A DNA stretch of 64,000 nt from the NCBI GenBank assembly GCA_965247255.1, contig CBDFGS010000013.1, forward strand, positions 558,001 to 622,000, given 5' to 3'. Origin of the DNA: CBDFGS01 sp965247255 (lineage in GTDB: Bacteria > Chloroflexota > Dehalococcoidia > Lucifugimonadales > CAUZJF01). A program made the translations under genes and the position numbers. Positions 53,392 through 62,631 of this stretch are shown here, piece after piece. The notes beneath the pieces are model-generated. The model ran no database searches. It saw nothing but the letters and a program-made list of their open reading frames with translations, and was not told where the DNA came from. How positions within the stretch are numbered: the first letter of the stretch is position 1; each line of letters starts with the position of its first letter.

Positions 53392-54603
53392 ATGCCAAAT
53401 CCTCTCAAAGATAGATTCGTAGCCCTCGGAGTCAGCGGCAGTATTGCGTGCTACAAGGCCGTGGACCTGGTCAGCAAGCTGACCCAGGCCGGAGCGCTCG
53501 TAGACGTGATAATGACCCGGGGCGCAACGAACTTCGTGTCTCCGCTGAGCTTCGAGAGCATCACGCACCGGCGCGCCATCACCGGGGTGTTCGAGATGGC
53601 CGAGCCGGAGGCTGGTATCGGCCACGTGGCTGTAGCCGAGCGCGCTGAGGTGTTCGTGATAGCACCGGCCACCGCGCACACGATAGCGAGGATGGCGTGG
53701 GGCTTCGCCGACGACGCACTCACGACCGCGGTGTTGGCCACCAAAGCGCCTGTGATCGTGTGCCCGGCAATGGACGGCCACATGTTCCAGAATCCTGCGA
53801 CGCAGGAGAATATTGCCAAGCTCAAGGGCAGAGGCATGGCTATCGCAGGCCCCGACGAAGGGTATCTTGCGTCCGGCATGAGTGGGGCGGGGCGGATGCT
53901 AGAGCCCGAGGAGATCTTGGGCCACGTCAAGCTCACCCTGGGCCGCGGCGGCGATCTCTCCGGCCGCAAGATAGTCGTGAGCGCCGGTGGGACACGAGAG
54001 GCGATCGACCCGGCCAGGTACATCTCGAACCGGTCGTCGGGCAAGATGGGATATGCCGTGGCCGAGGCGGCGCGTGACCGCGGGGCTAACGCCGTCCTCG
54101 TGTCGGCATCCGATGCGCTGCCCGACCCGGTTGGAGTGAGGGTGCTGCGCGTTGGCTCGGCGTTGGAGATGCGCGATGATGTAGTGCAGGAGAGCAGCGA
54201 TGCCGATGCGCTGATAATGGCGGCGGCGGTCGCCGATTGGCGGCCCGAGGAGACGGCCGAGCAGAAGCTCAAGAAGGGCGACGCCAAGCGGTGGCGCGTC
54301 GAGCTCGTGCGCACGCCTGACATTGTGGCCGACCTGAGCCGCGAAGGCCTGATCAAGGTGGGCTTCGCGGCCGAGAGTCAGGACTTGCAGGTCAACGCGG
54401 CGGAGAAGCTGCGGGAGAAGGGTCTCGACCTGATCGCGGCCAACGACATCACCGCTGCCGACGCCGGCTTTGGCGCAGACACCAACCGGGTGGTGCTCAT
54501 GGGCCCCGACGGTCAGTCCGAGGAGCTGGAGCTGATGAGCAAATACGAGGTGGGGCACCGTATTCTGGACAGGGTAGCTGGGCTTATCAGGGAGCGGAGC
54601 TGA
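53392..54603 (+). CDS. coaBC: Bifunctional phosphopantothenoylcysteine decarboxylase/synthetase
   Basis: 403 residues. N-terminal FMN-dependent decarboxylase (GVSGSIACYKAVDLVSKLTQ, PATAHTIARMAWG, PAMDGHMF) and C-terminal synthetase (VSAGGTREAIDPARYISNRS, SGKMGYA, KLKKGDAKRW, VGFAAESQDL, NDITAADAGFGADTN). Converts phosphopantothenate to phosphopantetheine. AGGAAAGGA precedes the ATG. Same direction as coaX. Confidence 0.97.
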   Translation: MPNPLKDRFVALGVSGSIACYKAVDLVSKLTQAGALVDVIMTRGATNFVSPLSFESITHRRAITGVFEMAEPEAGIGHVAVAERAEVFVIAPATAHTIARMAWGFADDALTTAVLATKAPVIVCPAMDGHMFQNPATQENIAKLKGRGMAIAGPDEGYLASGMSGAGRMLEPEEILGHVKLTLGRGGDLSGRKIVVSAGGTREAIDPARYISNRSSGKMGYAVAEAARDRGANAVLVSASDALPDPVGVRVLRVGSALEMRDDVVQESSDADALIMAAAVADWRPEETAEQKLKKGDAKRWRVELVRTPDIVADLSREGLIKVGFAAESQDLQVNAAEKLREKGLDLIAANDITAADAGFGADTNRVVLMGPDGQSEELELMSKYEVGHRILDRVAGLIRERS

Positions 54604-54658
54604 CGCCCACGACGGGCGTGAGCGGTGTAGGAGTCGATTGGGGAGACCTCACCCCCGG

Positions 54659-54684
54659 CCCCTCTCCGCAGCTGCGGAGAGGGG
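54659..54684. terminator. Hairpin after coaBC
   Basis: A perfect 26-base palindrome centred on GCAGCTGC with CCCCTCTCC arms, 56 bases after the coaBC stop. No U-tract follows, so it may be a transcript stabiliser or repeat rather than a true intrinsic terminator. Confidence 0.45.
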
Positions 54685-54828
54685 GGAAGAGTGGTGGAGA
54701 TGGAGTTACTTCACTTGGGGTGAGGTAATCTGGTTGGCCACGTGGAAACGTAACTTTCGGCCGTTGAAGTCAGTTCAACAGGGGAACGAATCGACCGGGG
54801 CAAGGTGTGTGATGGAGGTCCTAAAAGA

Positions 54829-55230
54829 GTGAATCTGCCAGACACTTTCAAAAGCCTATCAGAAAAGCTGCAGTCCACGGCCACTGTCAAGACCGTCTAC
54901 GGGGACCCCATCGAGGCGGAGGGGAAGACGGTGCTCCCGGTTGCGCGGGTCCGTTATGGCTTCGGCGCCGGGGGCGGGACGACCGGCCCGCTCCCTAGCG
55001 CTAACGGAGAGGATGGACCCGACGGCGACGAGCCGGCCTCGGGAGGAGCGCAGTCGGGCGCCGGTGAAGGGGGCGGCGGCGGGGTGGAGGTTACGCCGGT
55101 GGGTGTGATCGAGATCACGCCGGACGAGACTCGCTTCATCTCGTTCGAGGACCGGCGCGGGCTGATAAAAGCGGGGCTCATCGGGCTGCTGGTCGGGCTG
55201 TTCCTGCTGAGGAGACGACTGCGGGGTTGA
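54829..55230 (+). CDS. YtfJ/GerW-family protein
   Basis: 133 residues from GTG 54829, with GGAGGT nine bases before. SLSEKLQSTATVKTVYGDPI, VLPVARVRYGFGAGGG, a long Gly/Glu/Pro-rich insert, then VEVTPVGVIEITPDETRFIS define the family. A final membrane segment plus basic tail (GLIGLLVGLFLLRRRLRG) anchors it. Named for a sporulation protein, but common in non-sporulating lineages; function here unknown. Confidence 0.88.
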   Translation: MNLPDTFKSLSEKLQSTATVKTVYGDPIEAEGKTVLPVARVRYGFGAGGGTTGPLPSANGEDGPDGDEPASGGAQSGAGEGGGGGVEVTPVGVIEITPDETRFISFEDRRGLIKAGLIGLLVGLFLLRRRLRG

Positions 55231-55481
55231 GGTCGGTGTGGCCGCGTGGGTCTAGCCGTTGAATGGGGGCGGGAGTTCTTCGACAGCCTCAGGACGAGCG
55301 TTAGAGGAATCTCTCCTCCATGGGAGGGTAGTCGAGGAGGGCACCCACGCGGAACTCGTTGCGCTTGGGGCTCGCTACGCTGAGATGTACTCCGTGCAAG
55401 CGGGGTGGTACATGTAGCGGGGTAACGAGCGCTCGCCTTGCGGTGCTGTGAGCTCAGGGCCGACCCGTCTCGTTGGCGCGA

Positions 55482-55511
55482 TTGACGCTCTTACTGGCGC
55501 TCTATTAGAAT
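55482..55511 (+). promoter_or_regulatory. Putative sigma-70 promoter of valS
   Basis: TTGACG (55482-55487), 18-base spacer, TAGAAT (55506-55511). Transcription would begin near 55518, giving a leader of about 160 bases. Confidence 0.6.
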
Positions 55512-55517
55512 GTAAAC

Positions 55518-55678
55518 CGTGAACAAGAGTAGGCAAGCGAATCAGGTGGTCGTAACGGGCACCAGGCCTTAGGCCAAGCACGCGATGCTGGCCGGGGTCC
55601 GAATGTGAGATTCGGGCCCCTTTTTTTGTTGCGGAGAATTTTATTCCGGCCGAAAGCTGTACCGCAGAGGGTATTCCA
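55518..55678 (+). ncRNA. Structured valS leader (candidate attenuator)
   Basis: After the promoter the RNA contains AACAAGAGTAGGCAAGCG, GGTGGTCGTAACGGGCACC (GGTG/CACC pair), GGCCTTAGGCC and GCCAAGCACGCGATGCTGGC hairpins, then a strong terminator. Such a layout before an aminoacyl-tRNA synthetase suggests attenuation. AGAGTAG and AGGTGGT recall the stem I AGUA bulge and T-box bulge of T-box leaders, but the canonical T-box sequence is absent, so a T-box call would be weak. Confidence 0.4.
55594..55627 (+). terminator. Intrinsic terminator in the valS leader
   Basis: Eleven-pair stem GGGGTCCGAAT/ATTCGGGCCCC (one G-U), loop GTGAG, then seven T. It lies 51 bases before the valS ATG, inside the leader. 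Confidence 0.85.
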
Positions 55679-58360
55679 ATGACCCAGACCGCGAACCGTA
55701 GAGACATCCCCAAGGCCTACGATCCCAAGGCCGTCGAGCAGCGCATCTACGAGATGTGGCTGCAGGGCGGATACTTTACGCCTCAGATCGACCGGGCGAA
55801 GAAGCCGTTCGTGATCATCATGCCGCCTCCCAACGTGACGGGGGAGCTACACATGGGGCATGCTCTCACCGCTGCGCTGCAAGACTTGATGGTGCGCTGG
55901 CACAGGATGAGAGGTGAGCCGACCCTATACCTTCCGGGCACCGACCACGCCGGGATCGCGACGCAAGTGGTGGTCGAGCGAATGCTGGCGGACGACGGCC
56001 TGACTCGACATCAGCTAGGCAGACAGAAGTTTGTCGAGCAGGTGTGGGAGTGGGTGGACCGATATGGGGGAACGATCTACGAGCAGACGAAGCGACTGGG
56101 CGCTTCGTGCGACTGGAGCCGTCAGAGCTTCACGCTGGACGAGGGGCCGAGTCGCGCGGTTCGGACCACGTTCGTGAACCTGTACAGGAAGGGGTTGATC
56201 TACCGCGGCGAGCGCATCACGAACTGGTGCCCTCGGTGCGCAACGGCGCTGTCCGATCTGGAGGTGAAGCACCAGGACGAGAACGCGAACCTGTACCACA
56301 TCCGCTACGACCTGGAGGATGGCAGCGGCTCGTTGACCATCGCTACGACCAGGCCGGAGACCCTGCTCGGCGACACCGCAGTCGCGGTGCATCCCGACGA
56401 TGAGCGTTACACGCACCTGGTCGGCAAGAATGCGGTGCTGCCGGTGCTGAAGCGGGTGATCCCGGTGATCGCGGATGAGGCGGTGGACGTGGAGTTTGGG
56501 ACCGGCGCGCTCAAGGTCACGCCCGGCCACGATCCGGCGGACTTCGAGATCGGCGAGCGGCACGGGCTCCCCATCGTCAACGTGCTAAACGCGGACGGCA
56601 CGATGAACGAGAACGCCGGCCACTACAACGGCGTGGAGCGCTTCGAGGTCCGAAAGCGGATCGCGGAGGAGCTCAGGGGGGACGGCCTGCTCGAGAAGGT
56701 CGAGCCGTACCGCCACTCGGTCGGCCACTGCGACCGGTGCAACGAGGTGGTCGAGCCCACGGTGAGTAAACAGTGGTACATGAAGATGGAGCCGCTGGCT
56801 AGGCCGGCTATCGACGCGGTCCGGGACGGCAGGATCCGCATCATTCCGGAGCGTTTCTCCAAGGTCTACTACAACTGGATGGAGAACATACGCGATTGGT
56901 GTATCAGCCGCCAGCTGTGGTGGGGGCATCGCATCCCCGTGTGGTACTGCGATGACTGCGACGGGGTGACCGTGGACCTGAAGGACCCCACGCGCTGCGT
57001 GGAGTGCGGCTCGGAGAGTCTTGAGCGAGACCCGGACGTGCTGGACACGTGGTTCAGCTCCGCGCTGTGGCCCCACTCAACACTGGGATGGCCGGACGAG
57101 ACCGAGGACCTGGACTACTTCTATCCGACCTCAGTCCTGGAGACGGGGCACGACATCCTCTTTTTCTGGGTCGCCCGCATGATCATGACGGGCATCGAGA
57201 ACACTGGAGAAATCCCGTTCGACACGGTCTACCTCCACGGCCTGGTGCGGGACCCCGAGGGCGTCAAGATGAGCAAGTCCAAAGGGAACGTGATGGACCC
57301 GCTGGATCTCATCGACCTGTACGGGGCGGACGCGCTGCGCTTCGCCCTCACCACGGGGACTTCTCCGGGCAACGACATGCGTCTTAACGAGGCGAGGATG
57401 GAGGCCAGCCGCAACTTCGCGAACAAGCTGTGGAACGCGGCCCGCTTCGTCATGACTGCGGTCGAGGATGCGGGCGACACTGGGTCGTGGGACTGGCCTC
57501 CGGTGGCTTCCCATCTCGAAGACCGATGGATATTGAGTCGCCTGGACGGCGCCGTGCGGCAGGTCGACACCTTCATGGGCGACCTCCAGTTTGGGGAAGC
57601 CCAGCGCGTGGTGCATGACTTCCTGTGGAGCGAGTACTGCGACTGGTATCTCGAGATGACCAAGGTGAGGCTGCGCGCCGGTGACCCGGAGTCGCCTCTG
57701 CCCGTCCTTGCATTCGTGTTGGAGCGGGTGCTGCGCCTGCTTCATCCCTTTATGCCGAGTATCACCGAGGAGATATGGCAGAATCTGGTGGAGCAGCTGC
57801 CCGCCGAGGCGGACAGGCCTGAGGCGCTCATCGTGGCGGCGTATCCGCAGGCCATTCCCAATCTCTTCGACGGGGCGGCGGAGTCCGACATCGGCGCGAT
57901 CATCGAGATGGTCCGAGCCTTGCGAAACCTCAGGGCTGAGTTCCGTATTCAGCCGCGCCAAGCGGTGGAAGCGGTGGTGGACGCGCCGGAGATCGCCGAC
58001 GTCGTCGAAGCCGAGGCCGCGGCGATCAAGACGCTGGCCCAGGTCGAGCCGCTGACGTTGAGTTCCGGTGGTCCAGGCGAGGGCAATGGCGGGCCCGATC
58101 AGAGCGTGTCGCTCGTGCTAGGCAAGGGGACGGTGACGGTGCCATTGGGCGGCCTGGTGGACCTCGACGTCGAGAAGAAGCGGCTGAGAGACGAGCTGGC
58201 GCAGGTGGAGGCGAGCAGCGAGCGGCTGTCTCGCCGCCTGGACGACGATCAGTTCGTGGCGAAGGCGCCGGAGGAGGTGGTGGAGCGGGAGCGCGAGCGC
58301 CTGGAGGGCTGGCGCGAGCGGCGGGAGCGGATTGTGGAGACGCTGGGGCGGTTGGGGTAA
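55679..58360 (+). CDS. valS: Valyl-tRNA synthetase
   Basis: 893 residues, class I synthetase. HMGH at residues 58-61 (PPNVTGELHMGHAL), editing domain with TTRPETLLGDTAVAVHPDD, KMSKS at about residue 530 (GVKMSKSKGNVMDPLDLI), anticodon-binding helices and a C-terminal coiled coil (LVDLDVEKKRLRDELAQVEA). Charges tRNA-Val and edits Thr. Start follows the terminator-bearing leader. Confidence 0.97.
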   Translation: MTQTANRRDIPKAYDPKAVEQRIYEMWLQGGYFTPQIDRAKKPFVIIMPPPNVTGELHMGHALTAALQDLMVRWHRMRGEPTLYLPGTDHAGIATQVVVERMLADDGLTRHQLGRQKFVEQVWEWVDRYGGTIYEQTKRLGASCDWSRQSFTLDEGPSRAVRTTFVNLYRKGLIYRGERITNWCPRCATALSDLEVKHQDENANLYHIRYDLEDGSGSLTIATTRPETLLGDTAVAVHPDDERYTHLVGKNAVLPVLKRVIPVIADEAVDVEFGTGALKVTPGHDPADFEIGERHGLPIVNVLNADGTMNENAGHYNGVERFEVRKRIAEELRGDGLLEKVEPYRHSVGHCDRCNEVVEPTVSKQWYMKMEPLARPAIDAVRDGRIRIIPERFSKVYYNWMENIRDWCISRQLWWGHRIPVWYCDDCDGVTVDLKDPTRCVECGSESLERDPDVLDTWFSSALWPHSTLGWPDETEDLDYFYPTSVLETGHDILFFWVARMIMTGIENTGEIPFDTVYLHGLVRDPEGVKMSKSKGNVMDPLDLIDLYGADALRFALTTGTSPGNDMRLNEARMEASRNFANKLWNAARFVMTAVEDAGDTGSWDWPPVASHLEDRWILSRLDGAVRQVDTFMGDLQFGEAQRVVHDFLWSEYCDWYLEMTKVRLRAGDPESPLPVLAFVLERVLRLLHPFMPSITEEIWQNLVEQLPAEADRPEALIVAAYPQAIPNLFDGAAESDIGAIIEMVRALRNLRAEFRIQPRQAVEAVVDAPEIADVVEAEAAAIKTLAQVEPLTLSSGGPGEGNGGPDQSVSLVLGKGTVTVPLGGLVDLDVEKKRLRDELAQVEASSERLSRRLDDDQFVAKAPEEVVERERERLEGWRERRERIVETLGRLG

Positions 58361-58393
58361 TGCGCTTGGTTGGTGGGGCTGCCTTGCCGCCAG

Positions 58394-58576
58394 GGCCCTT
58401 AGATTCCTCGGCGGGCTCGGAATGACACTGCCGTAGGAACGGAATGAAACTCTCCTCGCGGACGCGGTGTCACCCTGGTGCCGCCTCGACACGAAGGGTC
58501 TAAGAGCGCGAGGGCTTGGTTGGTGGGGCTGCTTTGCCGCTAGGCCCTTAGATTCCTCGCTGGGCTCGGAATGACA
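58394..58576. repeat. Dispersed GGCCCTTAGATTCCTCG repeat, two further copies
   Basis: Copies at 58394-58427 and 58543-58576, with CGAAGGGTCTAAGAGCGC between them, the same layout as at 52204-52393. They fill the gap after valS. Confidence 0.85.
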
Positions 58577-58625
58577 TTCAGTCTCATGGCCGAACTCCTC
58601 GCCAACGCTACCGTGGCAACAGGCG

Positions 58626-59330
58626 CTAGCGGGACGCCCTTCGCTGGGCGCTCTTCATGCGCTGGAGCATATCCAGGCCTTTGCGTGTGTCGCTGGCCAC
58701 GCGCGCTTTGTCCGAGACCTCGAGGCGGTGCTTGAAGAGCCAGTAGGTAAACTCTTTCGAGTCGCCGAGGCTGAGGTATCGCCTGGTCGCGAGGCCCGTT
58801 TCGTCGCGGAACCTCCGGAGGAGCTTGCTTCTCGGCGCGCGGTAAATCCTGCCGAAGGCCTCGTCGGAGTAGTCGTCCCGGTAGTGGACTCCGCCGCTGG
58901 AGTGGCGCTTGTGGGCTTCGAGCTCCACGCTGAGCTGAAGCGCCTCCTCGACGGTCACGCCGTAGTAGTAGTTCAGGTGGGCGCGGTACTTCTCGATTCC
59001 AAGGGTCGACTTGAAGAACGCGGAGTCGATCGAGTTTCTTGGGAATCTGCCGCGAAAGAGGAGATCCTCCACCTCTGCAGCAGGCAACAGCCCCTTCGTC
59101 GCCAGGCAGAGCCTTTCGGCGAGCATCAGCCAGTCGAACGCCTCCCCGCCGATGAAGTACTTGTACTTACGACCTCGATAGCTCTCTTCCGCCACCGACC
59201 ACGCGGCGACCGCCTCCAAGAGTGAGATGGGCCACTCGGCGCCATCCTCAAGTGCGGCGCGCAGACTGCTCACGACGTGTCGGGATGTGTCGACGTCAGT
59301 CGCGAGCGTGCTTCCTGTGGTGCTAACCAT
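58626..59330 (-). CDS. Conserved hypothetical protein coupled to polX
   Basis: 234 residues, helical, Arg/Tyr-rich (YRGRKYKYFIGGEAFDWLML, KYRAHLNYYYGVTVEEALQL, KEFTYWLFKHRLEVSDKARV). No signal or membrane segment. Its start overlaps the polX stop by 8 bases, so translation is likely coupled. I do not recognise the family; a role beside DNA repair is only guilt by association. Confidence 0.7.
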   Translation of the reverse strand: MVSTTGSTLATDVDTSRHVVSSLRAALEDGAEWPISLLEAVAAWSVAEESYRGRKYKYFIGGEAFDWLMLAERLCLATKGLLPAAEVEDLLFRGRFPRNSIDSAFFKSTLGIEKYRAHLNYYYGVTVEEALQLSVELEAHKRHSSGGVHYRDDYSDEAFGRIYRAPRSKLLRRFRDETGLATRRYLSLGDSKEFTYWLFKHRLEVSDKARVASDTRKGLDMLQRMKSAQRRASR

Positions 59331-61083
59331 GGGCAGATGGGACCTTCGAACGAAGCTGCTTGTCCGTCTCCAGGAAGGCCAAGAACTGCTCCAGTGGAAG
59401 CGTATTTAGGATATCTTTCGCCTCGCACCAGCCTCGCCGGGCCACGGCAACGCCGTTGGTGCGCTGGTCCAGCTCTCCAACCGTGTGCGCGTCGCTGTCG
59501 ATGACGAGCCGGACCCCCCTCCGTCGCGCCTTGAAGACGTGGGCGTCCTTAATGTCGAGCCGGTGCGGCGAAGAGTTTATCTCCAGCGCGGTCCCGGTGT
59601 CGGCGGCCGCTTCGATGATGGCGTCGAAGTCGGCATCGACGGGCCTGCGTTCGCCGATGCGCCGCGCCGAGAGGTGGCCGATGGCTGACACGTGCGGGTT
59701 TCGCATCGCTTTCACTATTCGCTCCGTCATTACCGCGGAGTCCTGGTTCATGGCGGAGTGGATGGACGCGACCACCCAGTCCAGCCGTTCCAAGACCTCG
59801 TCAGGATAGTCGAGGCTGCCATCTGCGCGAATATCCACCTCGGAGCCTTGCAGCACCCTGATTCCACCCACCCGCTTCTCAGCGGCGCGCAGCATGGCGC
59901 GGTGCAGCTTGAGGCGCTCCTCGCTCAGGCCATTCGCTATACCGAGTCCAACCGAGTGGTCCGTAACTGCGAGGTACTCGTAACCCTTGGCCTTGGCGGC
60001 GGCGACCATAGCATCCACGTCGTCCTCGCCGTCGCTCCAGTTGGTATGAAGGTGCAGGTCGCCCCTCAGGTCGGCAACCTCGACCAGCGAGGGGACTGCC
60101 CCCTGTTGGGCGGCGTCGACCTCGATCACGCCCATTCTGAGCTCGGGCGGGATGTACTGCAGCCCCAGCCGATCATACAGGGCCGGCTCATCGCCGAACT
60201 CCTCGATCTCGCCGGTCTCCAGGCTGGTAACGCCGTGCGCAGTGAGACTCAGGCCTAGCTGAGAGGCGTGCTCACCGAGCATCTCGTTGTGCTGCTTGCT
60301 ACCGGTGAAGTACTGGAGCGCCGAGCCGTACCGGCGGTCTTCTGTGACGTGTAGGTCGACTTGGACCCCGTCTGTCAACACCACCGATGCCTTGGTCGTA
60401 CCCTGGTCAAGAACCCGGTCCACGTCCGGGAGCTGGGCGAACGCCTCGAGCACCTGAAGCGGGTCGTGGGCGCTGCAGACGAGATCGATGTTGCCAATGG
60501 TCTCCTCGAAGCGCCGCAGGCTCCCGGCGACCTCGAGCCTCCGGATGCCGGGGGCTGCTTCCTTAAGGGCGGCCACGACGCGGCGAGCGGCTGAGAGCGC
60601 TCGAGCGATGGGGACCCGCTCTCCGCTACTTCGGGAGCCCTCGATCTCCCGGAGGATTGCGTCGGCTTTGCGCGGGCCCATGCGCGGAAGCGCGGCCACT
60701 CTGCCATCCTGAATTGCCTTCTCTAGCTGGTCGACGGTTTCGACGCCTACGCCCTCCCACAGCAGCTTCGTCGTCTTGGGCCCCACGCCGGGCACCCGCA
60801 TGACGTCCAGAATACCGTTCGGGAACTCCGCCCTTAGCTTCTCGTAGTACTCCAGGTTTCCGGTGTCGACGAGCTCGGTTATCTTCTTTGCGATGGCCTG
60901 GCCGATGCCCGTGATCTCCGTCAGGTCGCGGCCTTCGGCGACCATCTGGTCCAACTCGGCCGGCAGCCGTCCAATGGTGCGCGCTGCGCGCTGGTATGCC
61001 CTAACTGTGAAGACTTGCTCTGCCTTCATCTCGAGCAAGCCCGCCACGTCTTCAAATATCTCCGCGATCTGGTGGTTGTTCAC
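59323..61083 (-). CDS. polX: PolX-type DNA polymerase/PHP protein
   Basis: 586 residues from GTG 61083 (VNNHQIAEIFEDVAGLLEMK is the usual N-terminus; the frame opens 19 codons earlier). HhH motifs (EITGIGQAIAKKI, VPGVGPKTTKLL), polymerase X core with GSLRRFEETIGNIDLV and VQVDLHV, and a C-terminal PHP domain (GDLHLHTNWSDGEDD, VTDHS, GSEVDI, SIHSAM, DSDAH). The catalytic pair usually read DxD is here N198-I-D200, while the third Asp and the PHP ligands are kept. Expected role: base-excision repair with exonuclease activity; gap filling may be impaired. Confidence 0.92.
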   Translation of the reverse strand: MNNHQIAEIFEDVAGLLEMKAEQVFTVRAYQRAARTIGRLPAELDQMVAEGRDLTEITGIGQAIAKKITELVDTGNLEYYEKLRAEFPNGILDVMRVPGVGPKTTKLLWEGVGVETVDQLEKAIQDGRVAALPRMGPRKADAILREIEGSRSSGERVPIARALSAARRVVAALKEAAPGIRRLEVAGSLRRFEETIGNIDLVCSAHDPLQVLEAFAQLPDVDRVLDQGTTKASVVLTDGVQVDLHVTEDRRYGSALQYFTGSKQHNEMLGEHASQLGLSLTAHGVTSLETGEIEEFGDEPALYDRLGLQYIPPELRMGVIEVDAAQQGAVPSLVEVADLRGDLHLHTNWSDGEDDVDAMVAAAKAKGYEYLAVTDHSVGLGIANGLSEERLKLHRAMLRAAEKRVGGIRVLQGSEVDIRADGSLDYPDEVLERLDWVVASIHSAMNQDSAVMTERIVKAMRNPHVSAIGHLSARRIGERRPVDADFDAIIEAAADTGTALEINSSPHRLDIKDAHVFKARRRGVRLVIDSDAHTVGELDQRTNGVAVARRGWCEAKDILNTLPLEQFLAFLETDKQLRSKVPSAHG

Positions 61084-61369
61084 AGGTACCGGTCCCGTCG
61101 ACGGTGGGCACCCTGAAGTATATAACGAGGCGTCGGCCAAAGTCCCCGTTTGGTGATCCAGCTGCGTCGCCTTCTTAATCTGGCCCGAGAGTCGCCGCGT
61201 TCAGTCGAGCTCGACGCCCATCCGCGGGGCCATGTTGCCGCCGACTCGGTACTTGGCCCCCGTGCGACACTGGTCCAGAGTCAACGCGAGGACGCCAAGC
61301 GCGAAAGGCACAAGGAATCTGGCAGAGCTGTCCTTTCGTTGCGTCCTGGCGTTTTGTGGTCTGGGAATC

Positions 61370-62491
61370 CTAGTCCCGCCGCGTGCCCGGCGTACCGCGG
61401 TGCGCCGCCATGTCCCGCATGTACGCCTCGCGGCCCATCGTCGTGACCTTGAACGTCCACCGGCGCAGCATCGGCCGCATGGTAAGGCTCCGGTCTTCCA
61501 TGGGGAGCTTGACCGGCGTGTTTCCTTTGCGGGCCGACTCGCGCATCGCGATGGCGATTTCGAGAGACTTTCGCAGGTCGTCGCCTGTTGTCGCTTTGAG
61601 CTTATCTCCGGTACGGAGAGAGTGTACAACCGCCTGAAGGGTCGCGCTCGTACCGACGGAGACTTCCGTCCAACCGTCGGCATCGTAGTAGCGCTCCTTC
61701 TTGCGGACGGGAAAAACGCCCGTCACCTCCGCGACGATGCCGGCCTCAGACTTCCGCAGCATGTGCATTCCTGCGTCGTCGCGGTAGAGCACGGCTTTGT
61801 CGCAGATGACCTCAATCTTCGACGCGCCCGACAGCGGGTTCTCCTCCTTGCGGTGCCCGAACGCCTCGACCCCGTTCTCGAACCTGATGTATCCGCCGAG
61901 TGCCCCGAACTCCTCCTCCGTGTCGCCGTGGGGATCGCCGTCGGCCCAGCCGACAACCCACTCGGCCTCCGCATCGCCGGCAAAATGGCGTGCCATATTA
62001 ATACCGTGACAGCCGCCCTGTCCCAGCCTTTCGTAGAGATTGATGCTCTGGACCTCGCCCAGCTCGCCGGACTCGATCATCTCGCGGGCCTGCCACATCT
62101 CGGGGTAGTTCCGGGGCACCACGCCTGCGGCGAAGACGATTCCGCGCGAATCGCATTCCTGGACCATGCGGTCTGCGTCGGAGAGGCTGGCGGTCAACGG
62201 TTTCTCACAGCAAATCGCCTTCACACCGGCGCGAGCCGATGCCACGACGGCGTCGGCGTTGACGCCCACCGGCAGCACCGGTGCGGCGATGTCGATCTGC
62301 TCGTCGTTGAACATCTCGTCCCACGTTGGGTAACCCCGGACATCGAATCGCGCCTCGAACAACGCCAATAGCTCAGGGTCGGTATCGGCCCCGGCCACGA
62401 GTTCGGTCGACGGGTTGAGGACATACGCCCTCGCGACGTTCGACCCCTGCCGCCCGACACCGATTATCCCGACGCTGTATCTCTGGACCAT
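61370..62491 (-). CDS. Gfo/Idh/MocA-family oxidoreductase (paralogue)
   Basis: 373 residues. Rossmann motif VGIIGVGRQGSN (residues 7-18), ICCEKPLTASLSDADRMVQE, YERLGQGGCHGINMARHFAG, and the end EDRSLTMRP shared with the gene at 15530. AGAAGGAAAG precedes the ATG. Sugar or cyclitol dehydrogenase of unknown substrate. The 229 bases between its stop and the polX start (61141-61369) hold no gene. Confidence 0.9.
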   Translation of the reverse strand: MVQRYSVGIIGVGRQGSNVARAYVLNPSTELVAGADTDPELLALFEARFDVRGYPTWDEMFNDEQIDIAAPVLPVGVNADAVVASARAGVKAICCEKPLTASLSDADRMVQECDSRGIVFAAGVVPRNYPEMWQAREMIESGELGEVQSINLYERLGQGGCHGINMARHFAGDAEAEWVVGWADGDPHGDTEEEFGALGGYIRFENGVEAFGHRKEENPLSGASKIEVICDKAVLYRDDAGMHMLRKSEAGIVAEVTGVFPVRKKERYYDADGWTEVSVGTSATLQAVVHSLRTGDKLKATTGDDLRKSLEIAIAMRESARKGNTPVKLPMEDRSLTMRPMLRRWTFKVTTMGREAYMRDMAAHRGTPGTRRD

Positions 62492-62631
62492 TTCTTTCCT
62501 TCTTGCGGATGATAGGCAGCTTGCATCGTGATCCGGACGCGACGCGCGGGGTGGGCGCGTGGGGTGGGGGAGATGTGCGCCCCTAGAGGGTGCGGCCGTG
62601 GGGTGCGAGCGGATTGCGGGAGGGCCGGCGC

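Noticed and set aside
55518..55678. Firm T-box riboswitch call
   Set aside because: The conserved T-box core is not found; kept only as a candidate attenuator.
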